From a virus: a stretch of DNA of 22,390 bases. The stretch lies in the IMG/VR virus record IMGVR_UViG_3300031539_000345, positions 1 to 22,390 of that record; one strand, given 5' to 3'. This document shows, in pieces, positions 1-7,421 of this stretch; the stretch's first letter is position 1, and each line of letters opens with the position of its first letter. The notes under the pieces were generated by a model. The model ran no database searches, was not told the origin of the DNA, and saw only the letters and a list, made by a program, of their open reading frames with translations. The position numbers were made by a program, and so were the translations under genes.

Positions 1-31
1 GGTAACCGGACGACATCCGACCAACGCCCAG

Positions 32-2089
32 ATGCGTATCGCGTTCAAGGCTGTGCACGAGGTCGAGCGCGAGCTGCACGTCTTCGCGAAAGAAGCGGCT
101 AACCCGCTCTCTGATTTCTTCAGTGGCAATTCTCTCTCAAAAGGACAGAACAGAGGGCGGCAGCCTGGCGGGCAGCAGTCGCCTGGCGGGCAGCAGTCGC
201 CTGGCGGACAAGGCGGTGGCCATCAGCCTGGCGGGCAGTCGCCGCTCGACTTCCGCGACTTCAACCAGAACCTCAAGACGAAGGTCGACAAGGCCCTCGC
301 CAAGACGCTGAAGAACCCGGCGATCCTCGCGAAGATCTCGACGGATGCGCTACGGGCTGTCGTGGAAGAGGCGCTCAGGCTCGACCCGTCGCTTCAGAAG
401 GCGCTCGATTCAATCGGCGGCAAGTGGGACTCCGCCAAGGATTGGATGAAGAGCAAGATGCCAGGCGCAGGTGCAGACACGCAGCGGTCGGTGCCTGGTG
501 ACGAGCTGACCCCTGAGGATATGGCCGCGGTCGGTGACCTCCCAGCCGGTGGCACCGGGCAGTCAACGGGGCCGCAGACTACTCCTGAGCCAGAGGTCGG
601 AGCAGAGCCCGGTCAGGCTCAGCAGCCAACAGAGCCCAATCAGGCTCAGCAGCCGAGCGGCGCTGCGCAGCAGTTCGCCGAGAGCTATGCATTAGCGCAA
701 GAAGTTGCTGTGCTGCTCCAGCAGCAGGTGCCTAACTTTTCTGTATCAGAAGGAAAGCTCAAGGGCTTCGCATCGGCGATACTCGATCCGAACATTGTGA
801 TGGACGGAGACACGCCGGCTGCTCTCGTGCCTTACCTCTGGAACTTTGCTAAGGAGAAGGGCGAACCAGTAGACGTACCGGGGTCGGACCCGATCACTGA
901 TCTGCCAGGAGCGGATACGAGGCCGGAGCAGAGCGCAATGTCGCCGGACTTCGGTGACCCGCTGTCACCAACGGACGCATTTGAGCCGACGAAACTCAGG
1001 AGCAGCCCCCCAGCTGAGCAGTTGCCGAAGGTCAAGCAGACGCCTTCGACTGAGGCCAACAAAGAGCTAACGCCGCTTGGCCAGGCTATGCCTGGGTCGG
1101 ACACGTTCAAGGACCTGCTGGCGGGGCCTTCGTTTGAGGACATGCTGGCGGACCTGCCTTCGCTTAGCGAGACGATTCCGGATAACGATGAGCCCTTCGA
1201 CATTGACGAGCCCTGGGCATTCAATCCGGAGCAGGCTGTCAGCGGTCTTGAGGTTCCCTCTGCGCCTCCAGTCTCTGCGCCTCCATCCAGCGCTGCCCCT
1301 GGTCGCAGGATGATGCGTGAGGATTTGTCAGAGAACACCATACCTGGGATGCCGGGGTTGGGCGCAGACATAACGCAGGAGATGCCGGCAGTGCAGCAAA
1401 GCGACCTGCGGGAGCGTACGCGGGAGATGCCGTCTGTTCAGATGGATCGAGCGCTTTCAGGTCTGGGAGATCGCGAGAAGCAGCTGCGTCGGACCATGGA
1501 CCCTCCAGGGAGGCGGATTCAGGATGTAGGTGATCGCGCACGGCGGCTCGAGGAGCGCCTCGCTCCAAGACCTGGGCCAGGAGCCGGACAGCCAGGTGTT
1601 CAGCACCCAGGGCTGGGCAGAGACTATGCGCCGGCGGCCCCGGCAGCCCCGGCAGCCCCGGCAGCGGCGCCTGGCGGGCGAAGGAACCAACTGAACATGT
1701 TCGGCCGGCGGCGTACTGCCGATAGCGCAACTGACGCGTATGGCGGGCGTCGCCAGCCGGCTACCGGCGGCATGCACTTCAGGCTTCGTGACCTTCGCCG
1801 GCGCGGAGACTTCATTGTCGGGACTGTGCTCTGGGACCCTGACGTGACTGCAGAGATGTCGGGCGGCAACGTCATGCACAGCATCGTCTCCTTTGTGAAG
1901 GGCGAGAGCTCTCGCAAGGACCGAGGCATTGACCTCGGCAACATCGGGCGCGTTGTCGTCGAGCCTGGCGAGCTGGACATCGATGCCGGCGTTGCAGTCG
2001 TCCGGTTCCGTAGCTCTGAGGCGCGCGCGTTCCCGCCCGAGTACATCTCGCTGGATGAGGGAGTGCCGAGGCATGACCCCTCGCACTAA
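32..2089 (+). CDS. Pro/Gln/Ala-rich repeat-containing phage protein, probably virion-associated
   Basis: I do not recognise this 685-residue protein. It alternates short ordered segments with long low-complexity linkers: PGGQ repeats near residues 45-70, a helical stretch near 76-145, QAQQP repeats near 195-215, a second helical stretch near 215-285, a long acidic Pro/Ser-rich region, a PAA run near 535-547, and a compact beta-rich C-terminal domain from about 577 to the end. The peptide GRRRTA at residues 558-563 sits just before that last domain. The reading frame is open back to base 2 and no ribosome-binding site precedes the ATG at 32, so the gene may begin outside the window. Its position at the head of a packaging/capsid cluster and its linker-rich make-up suggest a structural or internal head protein; this is inference. 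The next gene starts inside its 3' end. Confidence 0.7.
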   Translation: MRIAFKAVHEVERELHVFAKEAANPLSDFFSGNSLSKGQNRGRQPGGQQSPGGQQSPGGQGGGHQPGGQSPLDFRDFNQNLKTKVDKALAKTLKNPAILAKISTDALRAVVEEALRLDPSLQKALDSIGGKWDSAKDWMKSKMPGAGADTQRSVPGDELTPEDMAAVGDLPAGGTGQSTGPQTTPEPEVGAEPGQAQQPTEPNQAQQPSGAAQQFAESYALAQEVAVLLQQQVPNFSVSEGKLKGFASAILDPNIVMDGDTPAALVPYLWNFAKEKGEPVDVPGSDPITDLPGADTRPEQSAMSPDFGDPLSPTDAFEPTKLRSSPPAEQLPKVKQTPSTEANKELTPLGQAMPGSDTFKDLLAGPSFEDMLADLPSLSETIPDNDEPFDIDEPWAFNPEQAVSGLEVPSAPPVSAPPSSAAPGRRMMREDLSENTIPGMPGLGADITQEMPAVQQSDLRERTREMPSVQMDRALSGLGDREKQLRRTMDPPGRRIQDVGDRARRLEERLAPRPGPGAGQPGVQHPGLGRDYAPAAPAAPAAPAAAPGGRRNQLNMFGRRRTADSATDAYGGRRQPATGGMHFRLRDLRRRGDFIVGTVLWDPDVTAEMSGGNVMHSIVSFVKGESSRKDRGIDLGNIGRVVVEPGELDIDAGVAVVRFRSSEARAFPPEYISLDEGVPRHDPSH
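164..199 (+). repeat. 18-bp tandem repeat encoding PGGQQS
   Basis: Two exact tandem copies of cctggcgggcagcagtcg lie at 164-181 and 182-199, followed by degenerate partial copies at 200 and 227-241. They encode a PGGQQS peptide repeat and keep the reading frame. This is a coding minisatellite of the kind that expands and shrinks by slippage. Confidence 0.9.
604..657 (+). repeat. 27-bp imperfect tandem repeat encoding an EP.QAQQP unit
   Basis: Units at 604-630 and 631-657 differ at only a few bases and share the core caggctcagcagcc. They encode a Gln/Pro-rich peptide repeat in the linker between two predicted helical segments of the first gene. Confidence 0.8.
1638..1664 (+). repeat. 9-bp tandem repeat encoding PAA
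   Basis: Three exact copies of ccccggcag lie at 1638-1646, 1647-1655 and 1656-1664. They encode a Pro-Ala-Ala linker ahead of the C-terminal domain of the first gene. Confidence 0.85.
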
Positions 2090-2618
2090 AACTCTTCGGC
2101 TGTTCAACCGGCACCCGCAAGGGTACGCGCTCAGCTTCGAGCTGGCCTTTGGCGGCGCCCTGGCCTCGCCTGGTCTGCGGCGGCGCAGGGCTGTCTCGAC
2201 CTCTGTCAACATCCAACGCAATCAGCATTACGACGTCTGCGAGGCGCTCGGGCTGACGCTAGCGGCTGCGGAAGCGCTCTGCGCTGCGTCAATGGACGTG
2301 AAGCGGCTGGCCGGTCAAGGGAAGCTAGAGCAGGTAGTTTGGCCGCCTGATGTGGTCCCTGTAGCTTACGTGCCTCCACCGGTGCCTGACCCCGAGCCTG
2401 AGCCCGGCCCCGAGCCCGGCCCCGAGCCCGCACTGGCGGCAGCAGCTGTTCCGATCGCGCCTGCTCCAACACGCCCGCAAGTGGTTATCCCTGATGAGGG
2501 CTGGACGATGCGCCAGCTTGAAGACTTTGCAGCAGCGAACGACATCATTACGCGCGGCGCGACACACAAGACCGCTCTGCTTGATCGCGTGCTGCGAGGG
2601 ATCCGAGGCGAAGTCTGA
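2073..2618 (+). CDS. Small protein with C-terminal SAP/HeH-like motif
   Basis: This gene encodes 181 residues from the ATG at 2073, which lies inside the end of the previous gene and is preceded by AGGGAG about ten bases upstream. The frame is open further upstream, but the residues there look like a shadow of the previous gene. The N-terminal ~90 residues are an unrecognised globular part; a Pro/Glu linker (PEPEPGPEPGPEP) follows near residues 109-121. Residues 144-175 (WTMRQLEDFAAAND, then GATHKTALLDRVL) fit the two-helix SAP/HeH pattern, with hydrophobic positions and a Lys before the second helix. SAP-type motifs usually bind nucleic acid, so a DNA-packaging role is possible but unproven. 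The stop overlaps the next start (TGATG), suggesting translational coupling. Confidence 0.7.
   Translation: MTPRTKTLRLFNRHPQGYALSFELAFGGALASPGLRRRRAVSTSVNIQRNQHYDVCEALGLTLAAAEALCAASMDVKRLAGQGKLEQVVWPPDVVPVAYVPPPVPDPEPEPGPEPGPEPALAAAAVPIAPAPTRPQVVIPDEGWTMRQLEDFAAANDIITRGATHKTALLDRVLRGIRGEV
2400..2430 (+). repeat. 12-bp tandem repeat encoding EPGP
   Basis: Unit gagcccggcccc is present twice exactly (2400-2411, 2412-2423), with a partial third copy to 2430. It encodes the Glu-Pro-Gly-Pro linker that separates the N-terminal domain from the SAP-like motif. Confidence 0.85.
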
Positions 2619-3583
2619 TGGCGAGGCGGTTGTCAGAAGAGCAGCGGCAGCGTCGCCGTGCTGATGCTTCGCTCAAAGAGGTGCGGCTTCCTGAGCTGAA
2701 CGGCGCCGGGCTCAAGTTGGCCCAGCCTTGTCGGGTCTGCGCGCTGTCTCAAGTTCGCCCTGAGGTCTTGCGGCTTATCCATGAGGACCGCTTTGCTGGA
2801 CTGTCGCTGCGTAAGCTGGCGGCCAAATACGCTGACGTGATGATCAAGCACTGCAAGTCTTCACCATCACGTGAGCTGTACCGGAGGCATTTCGATTCAC
2901 ATCTAGACGGTGACCTGGCTGTCGTGGTGCGCAATGCGCGCGCTGCTGTGGAGGCGCGAGCTCGGCCTGATGCAGAGGCCACTGAGGCCGACCTGTCCGA
3001 AGATGATGACGAGTTTGATGAGGAGGCTGAGCCTCCCGAGGCTGAGCTTGAGCTGCCCCCCGAGCCGCTGCCGCCTGTTGAGGCTGCCCCCGCAGCGCTA
3101 GCAGTTATCCAGCCTACACCCGCTGCGCTTACGCATCCGGAGCCGGTTACCCAGCGGATGCGTGACGACGACTCCGACTACTTTGAACTGTGGGAGCTGT
3201 ACGACAAGCTGAAGCCGCTCCTTGAGGGCATCTATAACTCGGCCGCGGCTGAGCTAAAGAACGGCGAGTACAACGCCTACGACCTAGTGCTGCTGCTCAA
3301 GATCTTCGGCGAGGGTCGCAAGATGCTTGCAGAGGCCAACCGGATGAAGAACAGCGACCGCCTGATGCGGCTGGTGCTGGAGGCGCACACCAAGCGCTTT
3401 GTCCGGGTCCTGTCTGAGCCGCTCGGGCAGGCGCTCAAGAACCACTTGCTGCTCATGCGCCGCGGTGAGCTGCACCCCGACCAGTTCGAGATGTTCCTAA
3501 ACGACCAGCTCGTTCACATCTTTCAGTCCGCTGCCACCAAATCTCTAGCAATGAGCTGTGAAGAGTACAAGCTCGTGCATTAG
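2618..3583 (+). CDS. Zinc-HTH DNA-binding protein, candidate terminase small subunit
   Basis: This gene encodes 321 residues; the ATG overlaps the previous TGA. The N-terminus is very basic. Residues 38-95 combine a CxxC pair (C38, C41), a helix-turn-helix-like stretch (GLSLRKLAAKYAD, 61-73) and a YRRHFDSHL end with H91 and H95. The order CxxC, HTH, then two His near the recognition helix is familiar from small zinc-HTH proteins and small-terminase-like proteins of phages. Residues 120-180 are an acidic, Pro-rich linker. The C-terminal domain (about 185-321) is helical and of no family I know; it could mediate oligomerisation or contact the motor. Location a few genes before the large terminase supports a packaging-initiation role. 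Alternatives are a head-assembly regulator or a generic DNA-binding protein. Being a real gene is near certain; the small-terminase role is moderate. Confidence 0.55.
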   Translation: MARRLSEEQRQRRRADASLKEVRLPELNGAGLKLAQPCRVCALSQVRPEVLRLIHEDRFAGLSLRKLAAKYADVMIKHCKSSPSRELYRRHFDSHLDGDLAVVVRNARAAVEARARPDAEATEADLSEDDDEFDEEAEPPEAELELPPEPLPPVEAAPAALAVIQPTPAALTHPEPVTQRMRDDDSDYFELWELYDKLKPLLEGIYNSAAAELKNGEYNAYDLVLLLKIFGEGRKMLAEANRMKNSDRLMRLVLEAHTKRFVRVLSEPLGQALKNHLLLMRRGELHPDQFEMFLNDQLVHIFQSAATKSLAMSCEEYKLVH

Positions 3584-3594
3584 AGTGCGCTGCC

Positions 3595-3954
3595 ATGGAA
3601 GAGCTGACAAACCAAACCCCCGAGGCGCCTAATGCGCCACCGCCCGCGCCAGAGTCCGTTGCGGACCCTGACGTGATCGAACTGCCGCCGGAGGCTCGAG
3701 CCATGGTGGCTGAGACCGTCCAAGGCATTGCGGTGATGTACCAAGCCCTGGGGGAAGAGCGCGAGCGCTACCGTCAGACGGAGGTCGCGCTCCTGAGAGA
3801 GATCCACGAACGGCGCCAGGAGCTGCAAAAGCTCATGGAAGTCCTGACGAGGAAACATGTACCTGACGCGCCTGGTCAATGGGATTGGATCCCAGAGGCC
3901 GGCGCGTTTGTCCGCAAAAAGAACCCCAGGCCCGCTAACGGCGCTGGAAGATAG
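3595..3954 (+). CDS. Small coiled-coil protein of unknown function
   Basis: This gene encodes 119 residues. The first ~30 residues are Pro/Ala-rich and look disordered. Residues about 33-87 form a long charged helix with heptad-like spacing (EERERYRQTEVALLREIHER), a probable coiled coil. The end contains WDWIPEAGAFVRKK followed by a short tail. The start at 3595 lies 11 bases after the previous stop with only a weak purine stretch before it. No catalytic motif is visible. Position among packaging genes suggests a small assembly or accessory protein; I do not recognise the family. Confidence 0.65.
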   Translation: MEELTNQTPEAPNAPPPAPESVADPDVIELPPEARAMVAETVQGIAVMYQALGEERERYRQTEVALLREIHERRQELQKLMEVLTRKHVPDAPGQWDWIPEAGAFVRKKNPRPANGAGR

Positions 3955-3965
3955 GAGCGAGAACG

Positions 3966-4544
3966 ATGGCCAACCCTGCACTTCTCATTCGGAACAACCT
4001 GACGGGCGGCAAGACGCTGACCCTTGACATCAAGCTCGACGAAGACCGCGCCATTCGGGACAACGTCCCTGTCGGAGGTACGGTCAACGTCGGGGACGTG
4101 ACCACCCTCGATGAGCTTCTGCTCAACCCGCAGATGCGAGAGCTGCTCGACGCCAACCCTGCGAAGGCGACCGTCCTTGCCGGCACGGTGCAGGCGCAAG
4201 AGGCGACGGTAGCGGTAGCGTACGTCGACGGCGGCGCGAGCGCGGCTGACGATACGCTCATCACAGCTGGGCTTGAGTATGACGCGCTGCTGCTTGAGGC
4301 CACGTTGTGGAACGCCACAGCGGCCAGCGGCGGCGTGGCGACTGTGCGTGATGCGGCGGCGGCAGGCGGCAACGCTCTGACGATCGGCTTCAATCACGCG
4401 CTGACGACCAAACAGGTCGACGACGGCACGACGAGCACGGGCGCGTTGCAGACCGTTACGGCGGGAACACCGCTGTACCTGCATCGCACTGTCGATGACG
4501 GGTCGGTGGGCTACCTGGTCCTTCGCCTGCTGCGGCTGAGCTGA
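3966..4544 (+). CDS. Beta-rich protein, probable virion component
   Basis: This gene encodes 192 residues with a good ribosome-binding site (AGGAG at 3953-3957, eight bases before the ATG). It has no signal peptide or membrane segment. The sequence is rich in Thr, Val, Ala, Asp and Gly with alternating hydrophobic residues, typical of beta-sandwich structural proteins. A helical insert lies near residues 50-65 (LDELLLNPQMRELLDANP). The C-terminal third (TAGTPLYLHRTVDDGSVGYL) resembles the exposed sheet of decoration or fibre-type proteins. I recognise no specific family. Strong translation signals and composition favour an abundant structural or decoration protein; this is inference. Confidence 0.65.
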   Translation: MANPALLIRNNLTGGKTLTLDIKLDEDRAIRDNVPVGGTVNVGDVTTLDELLLNPQMRELLDANPAKATVLAGTVQAQEATVAVAYVDGGASAADDTLITAGLEYDALLLEATLWNATAASGGVATVRDAAAAGGNALTIGFNHALTTKQVDDGTTSTGALQTVTAGTPLYLHRTVDDGSVGYLVLRLLRLS

Positions 4545-4582
4545 GGCCTGAGCTGAACGCGCCGTCTAGATGTGCGGCGTCA

Positions 4583-5686
4583 ATGCCGCGAGTCCGTGTC
4601 GCTTTAGGGCGGCTGACGGTCTCGTGCGCCTTGGCGCGTACGGCCTCAGAGCAGGCGCAGGGCCTCCAAGGTTGGCGAGGTCTTGCGCCTGGTCAGGGGA
4701 TGCTGTTTACGTTCGCGCCCCCGCGGCGAGCGACCTTCCATATGGGGCGCGTCGAGTTCCCTATCGACCTGGTCTTCGTTGACGCGAACGGCCGGGTCGG
4801 GAAGGTCGTTCACGGCGCGCAGCCAGGAGCACGTGAGCGGTGGTCGATGGACCGGTGCTCTGCCGTCGTGGAGGTGCCTGCGGGTACTTGCTCGACCTGG
4901 GGTGTTCGCACCGGCCTGGCTTCGTCCTACAACCCGACGGAGCACATCGTCATGGCGGGCGACGAGCACACTGCCGACGACGAGGTCGCGCCCGGCGATG
5001 AGGGCTACTACCAAGCGCCGGTCACACAGGAGCGACCGCCTGGGCGTGTGCAGCCAGGCGAGGTAGAGCGCGAGTCACCCAATCGCTTCGAGGACCGCAA
5101 TCTCACCCCGTCCCCCGAGTCGATGGGGATGGGCGGTGATGTGACCTCTTGGAATGTCGGCAGCGACAGCACGCCCAGCAACTACAATGACGGCGGTGGC
5201 TTCGCGAATCATGACTGGCACGACTATCCTGACGGTGTGCCTGGCGCGGCTCCGGGCGGACCGGGCGGTAACGTGATGTCAGCTAGTCTGGCACGTCAGG
5301 CGAGCGCCAACGCCGCCTGGTACATGCAGCTGTTTGCGGAGAAGCTCCGTGACCAGTGGCGTACCGCCGGACCGCCGCTGCTCGAATGGCGGCCTGTTGC
5401 GGCTCGAGGCCTGAAGGTCGAAGCTGTCGAGGTTACCGCTGCGGACATTCAAGCGTGGATCCATCAGGCGGCGACCCAGGACCGCGCACTTCGGCGCTTG
5501 CGCCCTGACGTGGTCGAGGCGACCGCTGAGGCGTTCACCTCGTCTGTAGGGCTGCCGATGATCCAAGCTGCACTCGAAGCATCTGGGGCGGCTGATCGAG
5601 TCATGCTCACGGATGGTAGGATACTGATGCACCGCGGGGCAGACCCGCATAGGAGCGATAATGGACTTGCAAGCCAGCCTCTCTGA
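4583..5686 (+). CDS. DUF192-domain fusion protein
   Basis: This gene encodes 367 residues. Residues about 9-110 match the DUF192 pattern: ALART at 16-20, GLQG (27-30), GMLF (39-42), FHM (52-54), PIDLVFVD (60-67) and VVEVPAG (95-101). DUF192 is a small conserved domain of unknown biochemical role, usually a stand-alone or secreted bacterial/archaeal protein; here there is no signal peptide. Residues ~120-235 are acidic, Pro/Gly/Asn-rich and probably disordered. Residues ~236-350 are helical, starting with LARQASANAAW. The ATG at 4583 has no obvious Shine-Dalgarno and sits in a small GC-rich inverted repeat, but no better in-frame start is near. The 3' end overlaps the next gene by 26 bases. 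A virion or assembly role is inferred only from position. Confidence 0.7.
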   Translation: MPRVRVALGRLTVSCALARTASEQAQGLQGWRGLAPGQGMLFTFAPPRRATFHMGRVEFPIDLVFVDANGRVGKVVHGAQPGARERWSMDRCSAVVEVPAGTCSTWGVRTGLASSYNPTEHIVMAGDEHTADDEVAPGDEGYYQAPVTQERPPGRVQPGEVERESPNRFEDRNLTPSPESMGMGGDVTSWNVGSDSTPSNYNDGGGFANHDWHDYPDGVPGAAPGGPGGNVMSASLARQASANAAWYMQLFAEKLRDQWRTAGPPLLEWRPVAARGLKVEAVEVTAADIQAWIHQAATQDRALRRLRPDVVEATAEAFTSSVGLPMIQAALEASGAADRVMLTDGRILMHRGADPHRSDNGLASQPL

Positions 5687-7412
5687 GATTAACCAGACCC
5701 CCGAGCAGGTCCGAGCGCGGCGCGCGCGGCGAGCTCGCCGAGAGCGCGAGGTCTACGGCCCGCTCCGCGCGGCGATCCAGGCGACAGTTCGGCGTGCCCC
5801 CAAGCGCGCCACCGAAGACGAGTTCGACTTCGGCGCGGCTTCACGCCGTCAGGCAGCAGACCCGACGCTGATGGGGAGACCTCCGATTGCGTCGCCTGAA
5901 GGCGCAGCGCTCTGGGGCGAAGAGGAGGGCGAGCGACCACTCAAGTCAAACCCGGCATCCGACTCGCCCTTTTCAGGGCCACAGCAGTGGTCAGCGCAGC
6001 TTAGTTCTACGATGCAGCGCGCTGAGGAAGCGCGCGTGGCACTACAAAATCTCGAAGCGACTGCGCGCGCAGGACGTAGCCCGCACACTGCCGAGGGACT
6101 ACGCAGTCCGATGGCGCAGCTTGCAGCCGTAATCGACGAACTAACGCACGTCGCAACATCCCGAACAGGCCAAGGTCCCGAACTGCTCCGTGCAGAACAG
6201 GGCGTAGCCAGGGCGAGGCAGGAGCTTGATGCGCTCTCTGAGCAATCACTGGAGTTCCACTCGCCCGGAGCAAAGTCGCAGGGCATACGTGCGCTGGTCG
6301 CCCTAAGCCATGCCATTGCGGACCTGCGCGACTCTTTGGGGTCGATGCGCGAGATCGCGGCGGGCGTCAAATGGAACATGGGCGCTGACGGCGGCGAGTG
6401 GCACCCGCTTGATCGGAACGTGCATCCTGGGCAGGCGGCCATTCAGGCGGTGGCTTCGGTGCTCTCGGACCTGGACCTGCCCACGCTCTACAACTTGCGC
6501 TACGGCGGGATGCGGCGTTCGTCCGGTAAGGGCAACGGCATCGAGACTGGGCTTATCTACGTCGAGATGTCGATGGAGTCGATCTCTGGTCACAAGGCAG
6601 TCATCGACATTCCTGTCGTGGTGCGTCAGAGCCGGATGCTCGCGCCTGGCACGATGCTCTACAACGGCGAGCAGCGTGTCATCACGCAGTCGGCCTTCGA
6701 CGAGATCCTCAAGCGCGGCACCTTCTACATAAAGGAGCCCGACCGCCGCAACATGTACGCGCCGCCTGTCGAAGGCTCACAGCAGCGGAAGGTGCCGCTG
6801 ATGCGGCCCGGCGTTTACGGTCAAGGCTTGAACCGGCAGCTCTTCGCGCGCCAGGCCAATGTCGGCCTGCCTCCTCCTGGTTGGGACGTCAATATGGTCC
6901 CTGACCCAATAACGGGCGAAGAGACATGGAAGCTGGTAGACCCGCAGGGACAAGAGCATGCAACGAGTGGCCCTCCTCTGTATTTCGGGATGCTCAGCCA
7001 AGAAGAGGCCATTACTTACGCGCGTAAGCTCGATAAGCAGCAGAAGCATCAGCAGAATACACCCTCGCAGGATCAGCTCACACAACAGCAGGTTCTATTT
7101 GACCAGATGACACCTGAGCAGCGCGCGCAGAACATGGGCATGTCGATGCAAGGGCGCCGCGTCTTTGCGGGCCGCGACCTCGCGCACATCGACCCGGCTG
7201 AGCGTGAGCGCCCGGCCATCGTGGTCGGCTGCGACGTGAAGCCGACCGAGGAGCTGTGCGTCTACGGGCGTAACGGTAATCGCTGGACGATCCCAGCAGG
7301 CACTGCGGGCGTTGTGCTCACGGACACCGGTGCAGGCGCAGCCTACAAGGTCTGGTGGGAGGAGCTTGGCTTTCACGCGGTCGTTCCAGGGGACATGCTC
7401 AAGAAGGCATAG
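5661..7412 (+). CDS. Large probable virion/head protein upstream of terminase
   Basis: This gene encodes 583 residues; AGGAG at 5651-5655 precedes the ATG at 5661, which lies inside the previous gene. Segments in order: basic N-terminus with Arg clusters (residues ~17-45); SRRQA near 61-65; two predicted helical/coiled-coil stretches (~110-230) containing RAEEARVALQNLEA; a compact central domain ~235-372 with WNMGADGGEWHPLDRNVHPG and LIYVEMSMESISGHKAVID; a LFARQANVGLPPPGWD junction at 394; a Gln-rich helical stretch ~455-500; and a small beta domain ~518-583 (TIPAGTAGVVLTDTG, KVWWEE) that looks like an SH3/KOW-type barrel. I do not recognise the family. Modular make-up and position before the large terminase suggest a head or internal capsid protein. 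Confidence 0.65.
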   Translation: MDLQASLSEINQTPEQVRARRARRARREREVYGPLRAAIQATVRRAPKRATEDEFDFGAASRRQAADPTLMGRPPIASPEGAALWGEEEGERPLKSNPASDSPFSGPQQWSAQLSSTMQRAEEARVALQNLEATARAGRSPHTAEGLRSPMAQLAAVIDELTHVATSRTGQGPELLRAEQGVARARQELDALSEQSLEFHSPGAKSQGIRALVALSHAIADLRDSLGSMREIAAGVKWNMGADGGEWHPLDRNVHPGQAAIQAVASVLSDLDLPTLYNLRYGGMRRSSGKGNGIETGLIYVEMSMESISGHKAVIDIPVVVRQSRMLAPGTMLYNGEQRVITQSAFDEILKRGTFYIKEPDRRNMYAPPVEGSQQRKVPLMRPGVYGQGLNRQLFARQANVGLPPPGWDVNMVPDPITGEETWKLVDPQGQEHATSGPPLYFGMLSQEEAITYARKLDKQQKHQQNTPSQDQLTQQQVLFDQMTPEQRAQNMGMSMQGRRVFAGRDLAHIDPAERERPAIVVGCDVKPTEELCVYGRNGNRWTIPAGTAGVVLTDTGAGAAYKVWWEELGFHAVVPGDMLKKA

Positions 7413-7421
7413 GAGTGGTGC

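Noticed and set aside
164-241. CRISPR-like repeat array
   Set aside because: Repeats are short, directly abutting, in frame and encode a peptide repeat; there are no spacers.
1929-2072. Upstream extension of the SAP-like gene
   Set aside because: Ser/Arg-rich residues there look like a shadow of the first gene; AGGGAG before the ATG at 2073 supports the shorter form.
6858-6960. WW-like domain in the 583-residue protein (LPPPGWD followed by TGEETW)
   Set aside because: Only the first signature Trp and the Pro fit; the second conserved Trp/Pro spacing does not, so the resemblance is too weak.
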